Positions 11,031 through 21,319 are shown, numbered from the stretch's first letter. The stretch is 64,000 nt of DNA from Gnetum montanum (GCA_015680685.1 MNCI01038211.1:515859-579858), one strand, 5' to 3'. The notes: generated from the letters alone by a model not told the origin. Program-made: numbers and translations.

Positions 11031-11540
11031 TCTCCATAGCACTTTAGTTTTATATAATATCATACATTTGCTACAATTTTTTTATACATGCTATAGTGTT
11101 TATACATGTTCTTCATCATGCTCTATATTCTATCTTTACATGGTACTCATCCTCTCCACAAGTACATTATTTCTCCTTAATAGATTCCTTTTTTTTTCTT
11201 TTATTATATCTATAATGCATGTTGTCATGACAAAAAGAATTAGAGACTATTTTTATTCTACATACATGAGTTATATTATATCTTTTATTTTTCATACATG
11301 AGTTATATTATATCCTCATGTTTTGAATGTTTTTTTTTTACAGCCACTAGCTCTTTTGTTCATATATGTATATTTGATGTTTAATGTTTGAAGTCCTATT
11401 TTTCATGGGATTTTCAAGCTTAAGAGGAGCCTGAGTTGAGTAGGGGTGATCAAGAATTAGAGGTATAAGTGGAGGAAGAGCTTAGTTTCTTATTTCTTAT
11501 TGTTCATTTGGAGTTTTCATCGTGTCCAAATAGGGGGAGA
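11031..11540 (+). other. copia 3' UTR and polypurine tract before LTR copy B
   Basis: Homology to the family-H leader stops at about 11030. From about 11340 the sequence leads into AGGGGGAGA (11532-11540), a copia-type polypurine tract that primes plus-strand DNA, followed by LTR copy B. The 11031-11330 part holds an open 100-codon hydrophobic frame without recognisable domain and T-rich low-complexity sequence. Confidence 0.5.
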
Positions 11541-11738
11541 TTATCAATTAAGGTAAGATTTACAATAACAAGTTTATTTTGCATGTACTATTATTTTGGA
11601 TCAAATTTATCATTCATCTAGTAATTCAGGGAAATCACCTCATTGATGTTTTACATCTATAAGCATATAGATGCATGCTTATAAAGTCAACTAGAAGACC
11701 CTTAAATGGTTTGAAATCAAAACTGTCCTATTACAAAG
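11541..11738 (+). repeat. copia LTR copy B, left part
   Basis: This matches about 1690-1880 of LTR copy A (GATCAAATTTATCATTCATCTAGT, then the ACTAGA(A/G)GACC block). It follows a PPT, so it is a 3' LTR. It is cut at CAAAG by Athila element 1 and resumes at 19290. Confidence 0.75.
11734..11738. repeat. target-site duplication CAAAG, left
   Basis: CAAAG here and CAAAG at 19290-19294 flank Athila element 1. The uninterrupted copia LTR copy A reads TTACAAAGAAAATTC at the same place, which supports a 5-bp duplication made on insertion. Confidence 0.8.
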
Positions 11739-12651
11739 TGATGAGCAGCTAGGTACCCCTACGTCCAACCATACAAATCACGAGCGTTCACGCATGACTT
11801 GGTCAAAATCCGCAGACTGTAAGCACTTAACATATTTCAGACTCTAACTAGTGAAACCTTGGGTTAGAACAGTTTTTGTCCTCCTAATCTCACTTGCGAG
11901 GTTCTTCTTACAATGGTCAAGTGAGACTAAGGCTAATGATTTTTATAGTTTTCTGTTTATCTTTTGGCAGCTAATTTATCTTGGAAAGAAAGGCTAGAAT
12001 ATTAATTAATCTAAGATTATCTTAATCTAAATCCTAACTATTCCTAACATAAGTATCTAGTCCCATCTTCTAAGCATGTTCTGAGCATCTCCTAATACTT
12101 CTGGGTTACCAAACGTTAAGCGTCACTAGGTTTACCAAGTGTTTGAATTACATTCAAGATGGTCGTACTTATGGCCTTTACAAACTACGGATGATCAATA
12201 GCGATTGAAATAATGATAACAAAAAATTAAGTAATTAGCAAGGCAATTAAAAAAGCATAAATATATTAAACTATTGAATGCATAAAATAGCTAAGTCCAA
12301 ATGCTGCAAGGAATGCCTGAATAGTTCATCTTTATTGTCGTCACGTCAATGGGCTCAGATACATCAACGCTCGAATAAATAGCTAATCACTTTTCTTACA
12401 CCTGCTACAGGCACTTGGAAAATATTCTATCTCCTATGGGAACAAACTGCAAGAGCTTGGCTACAACTACCAAAAACATGCCTACATGAGGTGGAAGGCC
12501 CTCTTATTTATAGGCTGAGATAGGTAGCTACATAAACGGGGCCACGTCGACGTAGGGAGGCTACATTGACAGGCCTATGTTGATGCAGCCGCATATACGT
12601 GGCCCCATATACGCAGCTCAGTCGATGCATTGACTTAATGACACTTCATCA
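11739..12651 (-). repeat. 3' LTR of element 1
   Basis: This 913-bp LTR starts (minus strand) TGATGAAGTG and ends CTCATCA. It is related to the LTRs at 40154 and 48824 and to the ends of the LTR at 26183. It holds a TATA box (TATAAATA on the minus strand, 12505-12512) and a 16-bp palindromic word GCCGCATATACGTGGC (12588-12603). The last 150 bp match 19140-19289 with differences that are nearly all transitions. Confidence 0.85.
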
Positions 12652-12672
12652 TACCCTCACGACTAAGCAAAA
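12652..12672 (-). promoter_or_regulatory. terminal polypurine tract of element 1
   Basis: On the minus strand it reads TTTTGCTTAGTCGTGAGGGTA directly before LTR TGATGA, within a longer conserved stretch with CTCGAG. Elements 2 and 3 have the same design at 40975-40996 and 26160-26182. It primes plus-strand DNA synthesis. Confidence 0.75.
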
Positions 12673-12899
12673 ACTCGTTCTCGAGTTACTTTACAATTTG
12701 GAAGGTATGGATTCTTATTTACAACACACATAACTTAAACACATACATGACACACACATAACACAACATGAATTTGACCAAGTGCCCAAGTTACAGAGGA
12801 GGACAAATTAAAAAAATGGCAGAGTTCAGAGATAAAATTGAACACCTTGCTAGTCTTAGAGCCTCTGGTGTGTAGGATGATGCACAAAATTGTTGGAGC

Positions 12900-15674
12900 A
12901 GATCACACCATCCCTGGGGGCAATGATTCTGACGGACCTTCTCCAGCCTCTGGCCCATGCGCTAGCAAAGACATGGCTAATGGTTGCCCCACAGTAGCTA
13001 CCACCTCTGGAGGTAACCAAAAAGCCTCCAAGAGAGCCCTCATCTTTTCTTCTTTACTTCTGGGATCATTCACTATCCAGGCAACTTCTCCAATGTGAGT
13101 TGGAACTGGAACTTTCCAAGGGCATGGCAGCGTCAGAAGGAGTTCTTTCAAGTTGACAAACCAGGTTACGAACTACTTGCATTCGATGTTGAACACTTAG
13201 ATTGATGCCTGCAGCTACTGGTAGTCATTCATTCCTCAACCTAGGTCCTCCGCAATGGTACATTATCCTTCAAAGCTTGTGCGAAAAACCTTGAGTTTCG
13301 CATTTGATGTTTGCAGCTTCTACTTTGTTGCTTTGTGTGCCTGGAACTCTCCCTCGTATAGGGAATATGAGGTGGCCACTTGTTTTTCCAATTCTGACCG
13401 TAGTCTCCTGGATGTGAGCATAGCCAGGTTTGCATATCGAAGGTTGGCAAGATCCAAGTATTCTGTCATCTCCTCAATCTCCAGCTCCTTCAAGTGAATT
13501 TCAGCTTTATGGTAGGCATTCAACCCATCGAAGATGGATTACCATACATCACCTCCCTCTCAGAGCTACTGGAGCGCTTGGTTCATTTTGGCTTTGGCGA
13601 CTTGAATATGCTTCTCATTTACCTCCTTCTGCAATCCCACTTGGTCCCTGTCATGATTTTTGACTTTTTCAAATTTCAGGGCCTCGTTCCTCCAAGCGGA
13701 AATTTTGATTGCAAACTTCTGTCGCAATGCCTGAACCTCCTCCATTGATAGATTTCAATTTTCAGCAGCCAACCTTCTTATGTCAGCATTCACCCTCGCT
13801 AGTTCTTCTTGCTATTGGTGGATAAAATTTTTCATATGTTCATTTTCTACACCAACATTGCGTAGGCAATGAACCTCCATGGTCAGCCGCACATTCTCTT
13901 GGCGAACCTCCACCAAGTTCTTGTGTAGGTGATATGCTCAGGCGTCTGCCACGGAATTGTTAAGGATCGTCATCTCCCACACATCCTCAATGATCTGAAG
14001 TCTACATTGAAGCTGTTGAAAAGCTTCATCCCTAGTGATGTTGTAGTCAAGGATGGCTGGATCAGCAAGTTGGGCTCTTAATTGAGCTACCTCTATTTCC
14101 AAGCACTGACAAGCAGCTCGAGCAGCCTCTAGTTGCCCTTCCAAAATGAGGCTTTTGCCCCTTGCCAAGAGTGGCTTTGACTGGGTTGTAGTAATGTTGT
14201 TCAGAAGGTCAAAGATATCTGGAAATAGTTGCCTGATTCCCACCAATCAATCCAACAGCTCTTCATGTTGGGCTGCATCAATCTTGCTACGCGACATTCC
14301 GGAAGACACCTATACATCTTGTAGTCCATGAATGTTTGGTACAGGTACTACTAGTGCATTTAGAGCCATAGCAATTGTGTCAACAACCACTTCAGCCGCA
14401 ACTTCTTGTCCCTAGTGTTGCATCACCAAGACCGTCGCCCCTTCACCATCTTCCAAGCATACTGAAAAGGTAGCAGCATTCCCTAAAATTTTAGGGAATA
14501 ACTACTGGGTTGACACTATCACTTCTTAAATGCTTGGATCTATTCTGGTTGGAGCTTGTGCTCAGATGATAAAGAATACTAGCCCTGCCCTTTCAAGCAA
14601 ATTAACTGATTGAGCCACTTGCTCTAGGTGGCTCATGGTAAGACGATAGACCGAAGGGTCTTCTCCTCCACCAATCCTACCAGATTGCTCTTGTTGGCTT
14701 GATAGCATTTCCCAGATCTCACGAATGTATTCTTCCATGGTTTGCAAGCCTAGCTGCATTGTTTGTGTAGGTGGTGGAGGTGGTTGCTACTCCTGCTCTG
14801 TCTGTGTGGCGGTAGGAGTTTTATCTTTTACCATCTCTCACCATGAGGAAATTAGGGTGCACCAGATTACATCATTAGAATACCATGGTATCCCTGCCTA
14901 TTTGCACAACTTTTGGATTAGGCAGGGAAAGGGGAGAGCTCATCTTCCACATTCGTTCTCAGCGAACCTCTTTTCAATCTCCAGAAATAGCAGCTATGGA
15001 AGACTCATGGGGAATTTCCCACTCAAGGTGGCACACGCATGAGTAGAGAAGGCTATGATTTTACTGGGTCTTAGCATTAGGTTCAGGTGGTAAGACGCGA
15101 TCTTTGAGTACCCTCTCTCCACAGTGGTTAGGGAGCCAAAATCTTTGCGCTCTACCCCATAGCACCGTTTGGTCTATTCTTCCTTTACCTCTGGATCAGC
15201 CTGCTTTGGAATTTCCACCACATCTGCCCCAGCTTCGGGCAACCTCAAAGCCTACGCTATGGCCTCTGAAGAGTAAGAGACATAAATGTCTTTGATTCTT
15301 ACTCTAGACCCTAGTTTCTGATTCGTCTAGAAGAGATAAGTTTCTCCTACGTACCATTTACCACTGGTTGTGATGATTGGCCACATTGGAGAGTTCTGCA
15401 GTTGGAGCCTGACATCTTCTGATGCATTCTCAAGGAATGGTCCAAGATTTAGCTCTTGAAGGACCATTTGCTACATCTTGCGCGGTGTGATAGCATCAAG
15501 GCAGGCTTGGGTCAGGGTGACCTCAAGACGTGGTGCTATCCCAGGAGTCTCATCCCCAAGCAATTGCTCATTGGGAATCTCCTCTTCAGGAATCTGATGA
15601 ACAGATTCCACGTCAGGTCTTTCGTGGAAGGGCCTAGTTGCATGAGAGCCCTCCACATGCTCTGGTGGTTGCAC
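12900..15674 (-). pseudogene. env-position ORF of element 1: accessory domain plus coiled coils
   Basis: One minus-strand frame runs 924 codons without a single frameshift but with about 26 in-frame stops, mostly TAG or TGA explicable by C-to-T or G-to-A change. N-terminal third: an accessory-type domain (RVRIKDIYVSYSSEAIA at about 15250-15300, ALPFPCLIQKLCK near 14910-14950) resembling, from memory, the Pfam putative plant transposon protein. Then a Pro-rich linker (about 14763-14785), then heptad-like coiled coil (GQLEAARAACQCLEIEVAQL near 14100; ELEIEEMTEYLDLANLRY near 13470). The C-terminus ends ESLPPGMV. No membrane segment is visible, so it is not env-like in form. The true start is unclear: another frame is open at 15730-15536. 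Role unknown. Confidence 0.7.
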
Positions 15675-15955
15675 ACCTCATCCCCTTCCTGTGCATGGGC
15701 ACTTGTCCCTTGGTTGTGATGGTCTTTCATCCCTTGGGTGCCTCAGTTTGGGTGCAATCTGCAATCAACATAACCACCCGTTAGACCATTCATAAGTAGC
15801 TTAAGATGGTCCGTATATACCTTCTCAGTTTGACCAAGTTATGTTGTTGGCACATGCACACTGTTAAGTCTTCCGAGGCGTTAATTTATGGGTTAGGACC
15901 AATTTTTTCCTAATTAACTAATTAATTAATTACAATTAATTACACAAAGGCACCA

Positions 15956-15974
15956 CCCCCCCCCCCCCCCCCCC
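15956..15974. repeat. poly-C tract (19 C)
   Basis: A pure run of 19 C on the plus strand (G on the coding strand of element 1) between the TATA module and the 924-codon frame. It follows an AATTAATTA-rich stretch at 15910-15945. Such runs are unstable and can form G-quadruplexes or stall polymerases; length errors in assembly are possible. Confidence 0.9.
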
Positions 15975-16138
15975 AACAACAACTAAAAGCATACCTCCTG
16001 TTACTTAAAAGGGCAAGGATCAGTTGATGTAAACTCACGATGGAATGTAGGTGCGTTGGGAAAGGTTAGGTAGAAAAAATGGTAAAAACACTCCCCAATT
16101 TGGATCCCAAATGATGAAAATGCAAAGCGCAACAGGTG

Positions 16139-16186
16139 TATATATAGGAGTTAGGCACTAGGTTGATGGGGCCGCATATACGTGGC
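16139..16186 (-). promoter_or_regulatory. TATA box and LTR-like palindrome upstream of the env-position ORF
   Basis: On the minus strand GCCACGTATATGCGGC (16186-16171), a 16-bp imperfect palindrome, is followed after 24 bases by TATATATA (16146-16139). The same palindromic word occurs in both LTRs of this element (12588-12603, 19226-19241). The frame begins about 465 bases downstream. This looks like an internal promoter for the accessory ORF, copied from or co-evolved with the LTR promoter. No transcript evidence is available. Confidence 0.5.
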
Positions 16187-16289
16187 TGCGGACATGTAGT
16201 CCTGTACACCTGTTGACCAATGTTGATCAGCTCGAAAAAAACCTGAAACGATGAATCTGAAAAGACAAATTGGGGTGGTTGAAGCATGT

Positions 16290-17743
16290 GAAAGGCCCGG
16301 TCATGGCTAAGGACATGAGGAAGGTAATTGAGTGAAAAAAAAGAGACAAAAAATTAGAGAACGAGATGCAAAAGGACTTCGCAAGGAGGAAATCGAACGA
16401 TGGGACATGGAAACCAATCGACCAAGAAATCCAAAGGAGGGGAGGCTTAACAAGCAGGACCAGGAATATGCAGGTGGGTTCTCCCTATAGCAGGAAATAG
16501 CCTTTGTAGCCCCTGCATACCCTCAACACTAGGGTCTGTGGGCCTGGGTGCCAAGAATCGGTGTTGGCCAATTAAGACTCCAATCCAAGAGATCCCGCCA
16601 AGATAGAAGAAATCTAAGGAGACCACGAAAACTTACAAAACAAAAAATGGGCAGTGAGGTGAGGTACAAAGAGAAAAGGGTGTAGAGAGAGACAATGGGA
16701 TGAAAATTCTGAGCAATGGGCACATGAAACCCCTATGTGCAATTGTGGTTAAGCGACCCAGTAGAACCATTCGTGAAGCCAAACCCAAAACCATCTGCCA
16801 CCAGTGACATTGCAGCAACAGACAAAGCCTCGACCAACCCCCAAGGAAGCAGGAATGCACCCACAGAGAACCACCACTCCAGTAAACCTGAGAAGAAGGA
16901 AGTGGAATAGGATGAAGTTAGAGGGGACCAAGGAAGTCCCATAACAAGTGCATGTGGCCCATGAGAGGCGGTCTAAGAGGTGTGCTTTGAATTCCCACCC
17001 AGTGATTTTTTTTTTGTGTTTTTCAGGGGAACCACACCATGCAAACACCCATGCGTGTTCGCATGCATTCAACCAAGGGGTGTGCTTTGAATCCTCATAT
17101 TTTTTTTTGAATGCTTGATGAGGACCACACCATGCAAGGTTGAACTACCCAAAAGCTTCCGTGGAGAGAAAAACTTGAAGTGGTAGGAAATCTGAAAGGG
17201 CACACCCGCAACCCACGGAGTAAGAGAGAGTGATGAATGCAGCATTTCCTTTGAATTCACACCTGATTCAAACCATTAGGTCATCCCTGAGGTTGGAAAC
17301 TAAATGAGTCACACATTAATTAAAATGTTTGTTAAGTGAAGGGGTTTCATGCTTTCAATTGAAGGAAAACCATGAAAGGGGTGAATGGGTGGATGACGTG
17401 GACTCATTGCTGATTTTATGAGCTAAAAATAAACATAAAATCCAAGAACAACCATGCAAAGGCAGGAGCTAGATAACGAAGAAGACTCTTACAGTACCCA
17501 TCGTAATGAAAACCAACTATGCCAAACGCCTGAAGACAATACGACGATGTATTAGCAATTATGTGAAAAAATGGAACAAGTACCAAGAAATGAAAAATAA
17601 GTAAAGAAAAGAAAAGAAAAAAAATGTTCAAAAAATGTGCAAACGTATGAACGATGGTGAAAAACAAAAAGTGTAAAATGAAAAAGTGTAAAACAAAAAA
17701 TTACAAAATGGTGAGGGGTGTAGTGAAATGGATCAATAGGGAT
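16290..17743 (-). other. element 1 region between integrase and ORF, noncoding
   Basis: Several blocks match element 2 at 41700-42900 (for example GGTGTGCTTTGAATTCC at 16979-16995 and 42289-42305, and the ACCACACCATGCAAA block). Short frames on both strands look accidental. The 16980-17115 segment repeats the word GTGTGCTTTGAAT twice, a small duplication. Confidence 0.6.
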
Positions 17744-17764
17744 GACAGTCTCCCCCATGATTGG
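17744..17764 (-). promoter_or_regulatory. internal PPT-like motif after integrase
   Basis: The minus strand reads CCAATCATGGGGGAGACTGTC. Element 2 has CTTAGTCATGGGGGAGATGG at the same place (42892-42911) and element 4 has TAGTTGTGGGGAATATGCC (23935-23953). The motif shares CTTAGTCATGGGGG with the terminal PPT, so it could be a second plus-strand primer site. Confidence 0.5.
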
Positions 17765-17872
17765 GTGGAAAGGAGAAGACACAAGAGATGGAGCGAGGAT
17801 GACCGAGTGATGTTGAGGCGATCACACTGGTTGAGTGGAGTTCACAGAAAGGTTTTAATTATTGGCAGTTGA

Positions 17873-18950
17873 CTAACTATGTTTTGGTGGGGTTCTTAGG
17901 TTTGTGGATAAGCAATGCCCTGGATGGGAAGGTTTCAAAGATAATGTAAGGTCCCTTCCACAGTGTTTGAAACTTGGTCGGTTGAGATATGTGTGAGGGG
18001 TTCCAATACAACACCTTGTCTCCACATCTAAATGTGACCTTCTGAATCTTAAGATCATGTTGTTTCTTTTTATAGGCCTTGTTGATTTCATTTGAAGATA
18101 GAGCTACTAATCGATTCTCATCTAGCACACTTAAACTGATTAGTCATTCACGTTGTGCTAGTGGTAGGTCAAGGCCTAAGTCAGTGGCGGTGGATAGCAT
18201 ACGGAGCTCAGCTTGAATTGGAAGTGTTGGTAATTTCCCATACACTAAATCATAGGGAGAGTACCCTACAAGAAGTTTCCAAGTGGAGTGATAGGCCCAT
18301 AGGGCATCTTTGAGTTTGGTACTCCAATCCCTCCTACATTTACTAATGGTTCGGGTAAGGATATTGGTGATCTCCCTATTGGTGACTTTGGCTTTCCCAT
18401 TGGCTTGGGGATGATAGGGTGTTGTAAATTTATGTGTTACCCCTAAGCGTTGCATGAGTTTCCAAAAAGTGACACCCGTGAAGTGAGTCCCATTGTTAGA
18501 AATGAGTGCACGCGGCACTCCAAACTTGGTAACGATTTGTTGCTAGACAAATCATGTGGTGGTGTTGGAAGAACAGTCAACGACTACTGCCGCTTCTTCC
18601 CACTTTGTACAGTAGTCCACAGCTACGATGATGTATGATTTTTCATTTGAAAAAGGGGTGATGGACCCCATGAAGTTGATACCCCAGATGTCGAAGGGCT
18701 CCAGTGGCTAGATCCACTGTTGAGGTCCCTCCAACCATGCCGACATCCCACCATCTCTTTGGCATCGTTCGTAGGAGCGGGTGAACCATTATGCATCCCT
18801 AAAAAGTGTAGTCCAGTAATACCCTACAAGCAAGATTTTAATGGCCTTTTGGCATCTAGGATAGTGGCCCCGACAAGGGCCCTAATGAGCTTCTTGGAGG
18901 ACGTGCAGTGTATCGTCATCAGGGACACACTTATCAAAGATCACCAGGCC
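17873..18950 (-). pseudogene. integrase of element 1
   Basis: Minus-strand frames cover the zinc-binding end (near 18700-18900), the core, and the C-terminal SH3-like end (VTFRCGDKVLYWNPSH near 18030). The core keeps NNGTHFTGVTFWKLMQRLG and YHPQANGKAKVTNREITN. One catalytic Asp (ISD in relatives) reads ISN, so this copy would be inactive even without its stops. Wording closely follows element 2 at 42900-44186. Integrase inserts the cDNA into host DNA. Confidence 0.8.
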
Positions 18951-18954
18951 ATTG

Positions 18955-19130
18955 GTAGAACTTACAAAGAAGGATGCTCCGTTCGTCTGGACTAAGGAAT
19001 GCGAGTCTGCATTCCAAGTGCTGAAGAAAAAACTCATAGAAGCTCCAGTTCTACAGGCACATGATTGGTCCAGACCCTTTCACATTATGATGGACACCTC
19101 CAACTACACCTTGGGAGTCATGCTTACATA
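18955..19130 (+). pseudogene. inverted RT/RNase H fragment in element 1
   Basis: About 55 codons on the plus strand, opposite to the rest of element 1, read LVELTKKDAPFVWTKECES and RPFHIMMDTSNYTLGVML. They correspond to the RT-RNase H junction of element 2 (44590-44790). The switch of strand lies near 18950-18960, inside the integrase N-terminus. An inversion with deletion of gag, protease and most of RT, or template switching during reverse transcription, would explain it. Confidence 0.75.
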
Positions 19131-19136
19131 GTGTGA

Positions 19137-19289
19137 TGATCTTATTTATAGGCCAAGATAGGCGGTTGCGTAAACGGGGCCACATCGATGCAAGGAGGCT
19201 ACGTCAATGGGCCCGTGTCGACACGGCCACATATATGTGGCCCCTTATACGTGGCCCAGTCGATGCATTGACTTAATGAAACTTCATTA
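19137..19289 (-). repeat. 5' LTR remnant of element 1
   Basis: About 150 bp match the U3 end of the 3' LTR (12503-12651), in the same orientation. Only this end remains; the rest of the 5' LTR, PBS and leader are gone. It holds a perfect 16-bp palindrome GCCACATATATGTGGC (19226-19241). The outer end reads TTCATTA, then the CAAAG duplication. Confidence 0.75.
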
Positions 19290-20147
19290 CAAAGCAAATT
19301 CATTACTTATTCAAGCACTCCAATGAGGCTTAGGTCATCTAATCTAAATCCAAGTTGCAAAATTGAATAGAAAAAAGATCTAATATTTACATCAACCAAT
19401 ACATCATTCAGTCAACTAAATAAGAAATCCAAACATCCAAAAATGTATAGTATCAATTGATTGAAGAAGATAAAATATTTTTTTTTTAGTTTTGGAAAGT
19501 TACTAATTTCCTCTCCTTGTGATCATTTTGTTGTTCATTGTTACATAGATATTTAAAAGACCACATTCGATGATTAAATTAAAAATAAAAGACTCATGAT
19601 TTAGAAGATCTAATGTTTCATGAAAGGGATTTTGTGATTCATCTTTGAACCAAGCACTTATAAATCTCGTTTATATCTATCTTGTGAAAATTCCCATTCT
19701 TGTTCTTTGTGCTTCATTTGGACGTTTTTGATCTATTGAGATCTGAGTGCCTCCATCCAATACATTGTAAAACCTATATCTTTATGAGTTGGTGAAGATT
19801 CACTACTATTACAATATCTTGAAAGACTGGTAACCTAAAAACTAGTGTTATACCAGGGAGACTAGAAATCTTCAAACTAGTGTTGAAGACTTTGCTAACA
19901 AGAGAATGGAACTCAAGGAAGAGAAGATGATTGCACCCTTACAAATGAAGTAGGCCTAGACAAACCCTAGTAAATCAATGTATTTGTTTCATGTTTTTTT
20001 TTACACTTTCTCACATAGTTAATTGTACACATGATAATCTTTGTAATTTCCATAATTCATGTTGAAGCTTCCTATTATACTAAAGCATTGTAAGTTACAT
20101 ATTTGATTAAAGGTTGTTACCTAAAATAGATTTATGTTTACATTATT
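19290..20147 (+). repeat. copia LTR copy B, right part
   Basis: This continues LTR copy B after the Athila insertion and matches 1885-2745 of copy A through landmarks GAGGCTTAGGTCATC, TTGTGCTTCATTTGGACGTTTTTGAT and CTTTGTAATTTCCATAATTCATG. The right end is not sharp. It begins with the CAAAG duplication. Confidence 0.75.
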
Positions 20148-21319
20148 ATAGCATTGTTATTAATTATCTATAAAATCCTATAAATAACTAATAGAAATGT
20201 TATGAGCCCCCAAGGATCTGGATTTAACTTTTATTTATTAATTCAAAAGGAAGCTATAAAATAGATAAAAATTATTAATTAGGAGCCTAAATATAGTAGA
20301 GTAATACATTATAGTAAAATTTTGTATTGTTTTCATACATAATTAAATAAAATTTATTTAATGAAAAAAGATATTTACATAGCCAAAAACTATAGATGTT
20401 GAAAAATTTCACTGGTTACATCACACAATAGAACACAAAATAACAATTCTAATGATACTAATTTCAACTCAATCAAACATCTAAAAATAAAGATACTTAA
20501 ATTTGATGTTTACCAAATTTAATCATAAAATTAAATATAATAATGAAATAATATATTATTATATAATAAAATAATGTTAATTTTTTTTGAACATATAGCA
20601 TGCACCAAAATAGAAAATACTTTTTACAATGTCACAATCTAAATGAAACAAATAACAATTACATATCTATCATAGTTTATTACCTATTCATAAAAATAGA
20701 TATATGTTTTAAGTATCCAAAATGTTTTCAAGGTTTCTATTTTATAAAAATGTAAAATGTAAAAAAATTATTTTTCAAGTTCAAAGATTCCATCTTGTAC
20801 AAAATTAATCCATCTTTTCTCTCATGTTTCTCTTGTATTTCCATAGCTACTATGGACTCTCTACATCAAAATGTAGAAGGATTCAAAACCCTTCAAATAA
20901 TAAAGGTTATGTTATTTTTCTTTTCATGGAGCATAAAGGTTCTAAACCAAAATTCTTAGGATATAGGCTAAACAGAGGTTTCCAATTAAATATTTAGAAA
21001 TGTTTTGAAATCCAAATAATTCACAAATTTTCCAAAAATACAAAGAATATATACTATTAACGTTTTGCATACAAAGAATATTTTTGAAAGGCCTCTAGAG
21101 TAATTTAATAGTAATGTCTTCAAAGAGCTATTATGAGACTTCTATTAACGTTTTGCATAAAAGAGCTCATGTTTTGAAAGGCCTCTAGAGTAATTTAATA
21201 GTAATGTCTTCACAAAATTGTCTATTTTAAGCATAGAAAATCTAGAAGAATCATTTATATTTGGAAACAACTAAAATAGCTTCATTATTTTAAAGTGTAT
21301 TAACTTGGCACTTCAATCC
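20148..21319. other. AT-rich stretch without genes
   Basis: I see no coding frame in either strand. It contains a tandem duplication of about 90 bp at 21054-21212. It may include the left part of the family-H LTR that follows, but no homologous copy in this window confirms that. Confidence 0.4.
21054..21212. repeat. tandem duplication of about 90 bp
   Basis: TATTAACGTTTTGCAT starts at 21055 and again at 21143. Each is followed by TGAAAGGCCTCTAGAGTAAT and TTAATAGTAATGTCTTCA. The spacer between these blocks differs slightly, so the duplication is not brand new. Confidence 0.85.

Larger units (their letters stand above)
11739..19289 (-). mobile_element. Athila-lineage gypsy, element 1
   Basis: A minus-strand Ty3/gypsy element bounded by TGATGA...TCATCA/TCATTA ends and CAAAG duplications, inserted in a copia LTR. 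Going along the element it holds a 5' LTR remnant, an inverted RT/RNase H piece, integrase, a PPT-like motif, a long UTR, a TATA/palindrome module, a 924-codon frame, the terminal PPT and the 3' LTR. Gag, protease and RT are missing. Assignment to Athila rests on integrase wording, shared sequence with element 2 (which keeps a tRNA-Asp PBS) and the extra ORF between integrase and 3' LTR. Confidence 0.8.

Noticed and set aside
12900-15674. Classical envelope gene of an endogenous-retrovirus-like Athila
   Set aside because: No signal peptide, membrane segment or Cys pattern is visible. Coiled coils and the accessory-type domain fit better.
15104-15719. Plus-strand frames such as 15456-15719 and 15104-15295
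   Set aside because: They lie opposite the 924-codon minus frame, whose codon pattern and domain-like wording explain the openness of both strands.
17416-17782. Phe-rich open frames on the minus strand
   Set aside because: They translate a T-rich noncoding tract that is similar in elements 1, 2 and 4 but not conserved as protein.
1613-20147. LTR copies A and B as the two ends of one copia element
   Set aside because: Possible, but the gypsy gag broken at 1612 does not resume after 20147 and no shared target-site duplication was found, so I left the pairing open.
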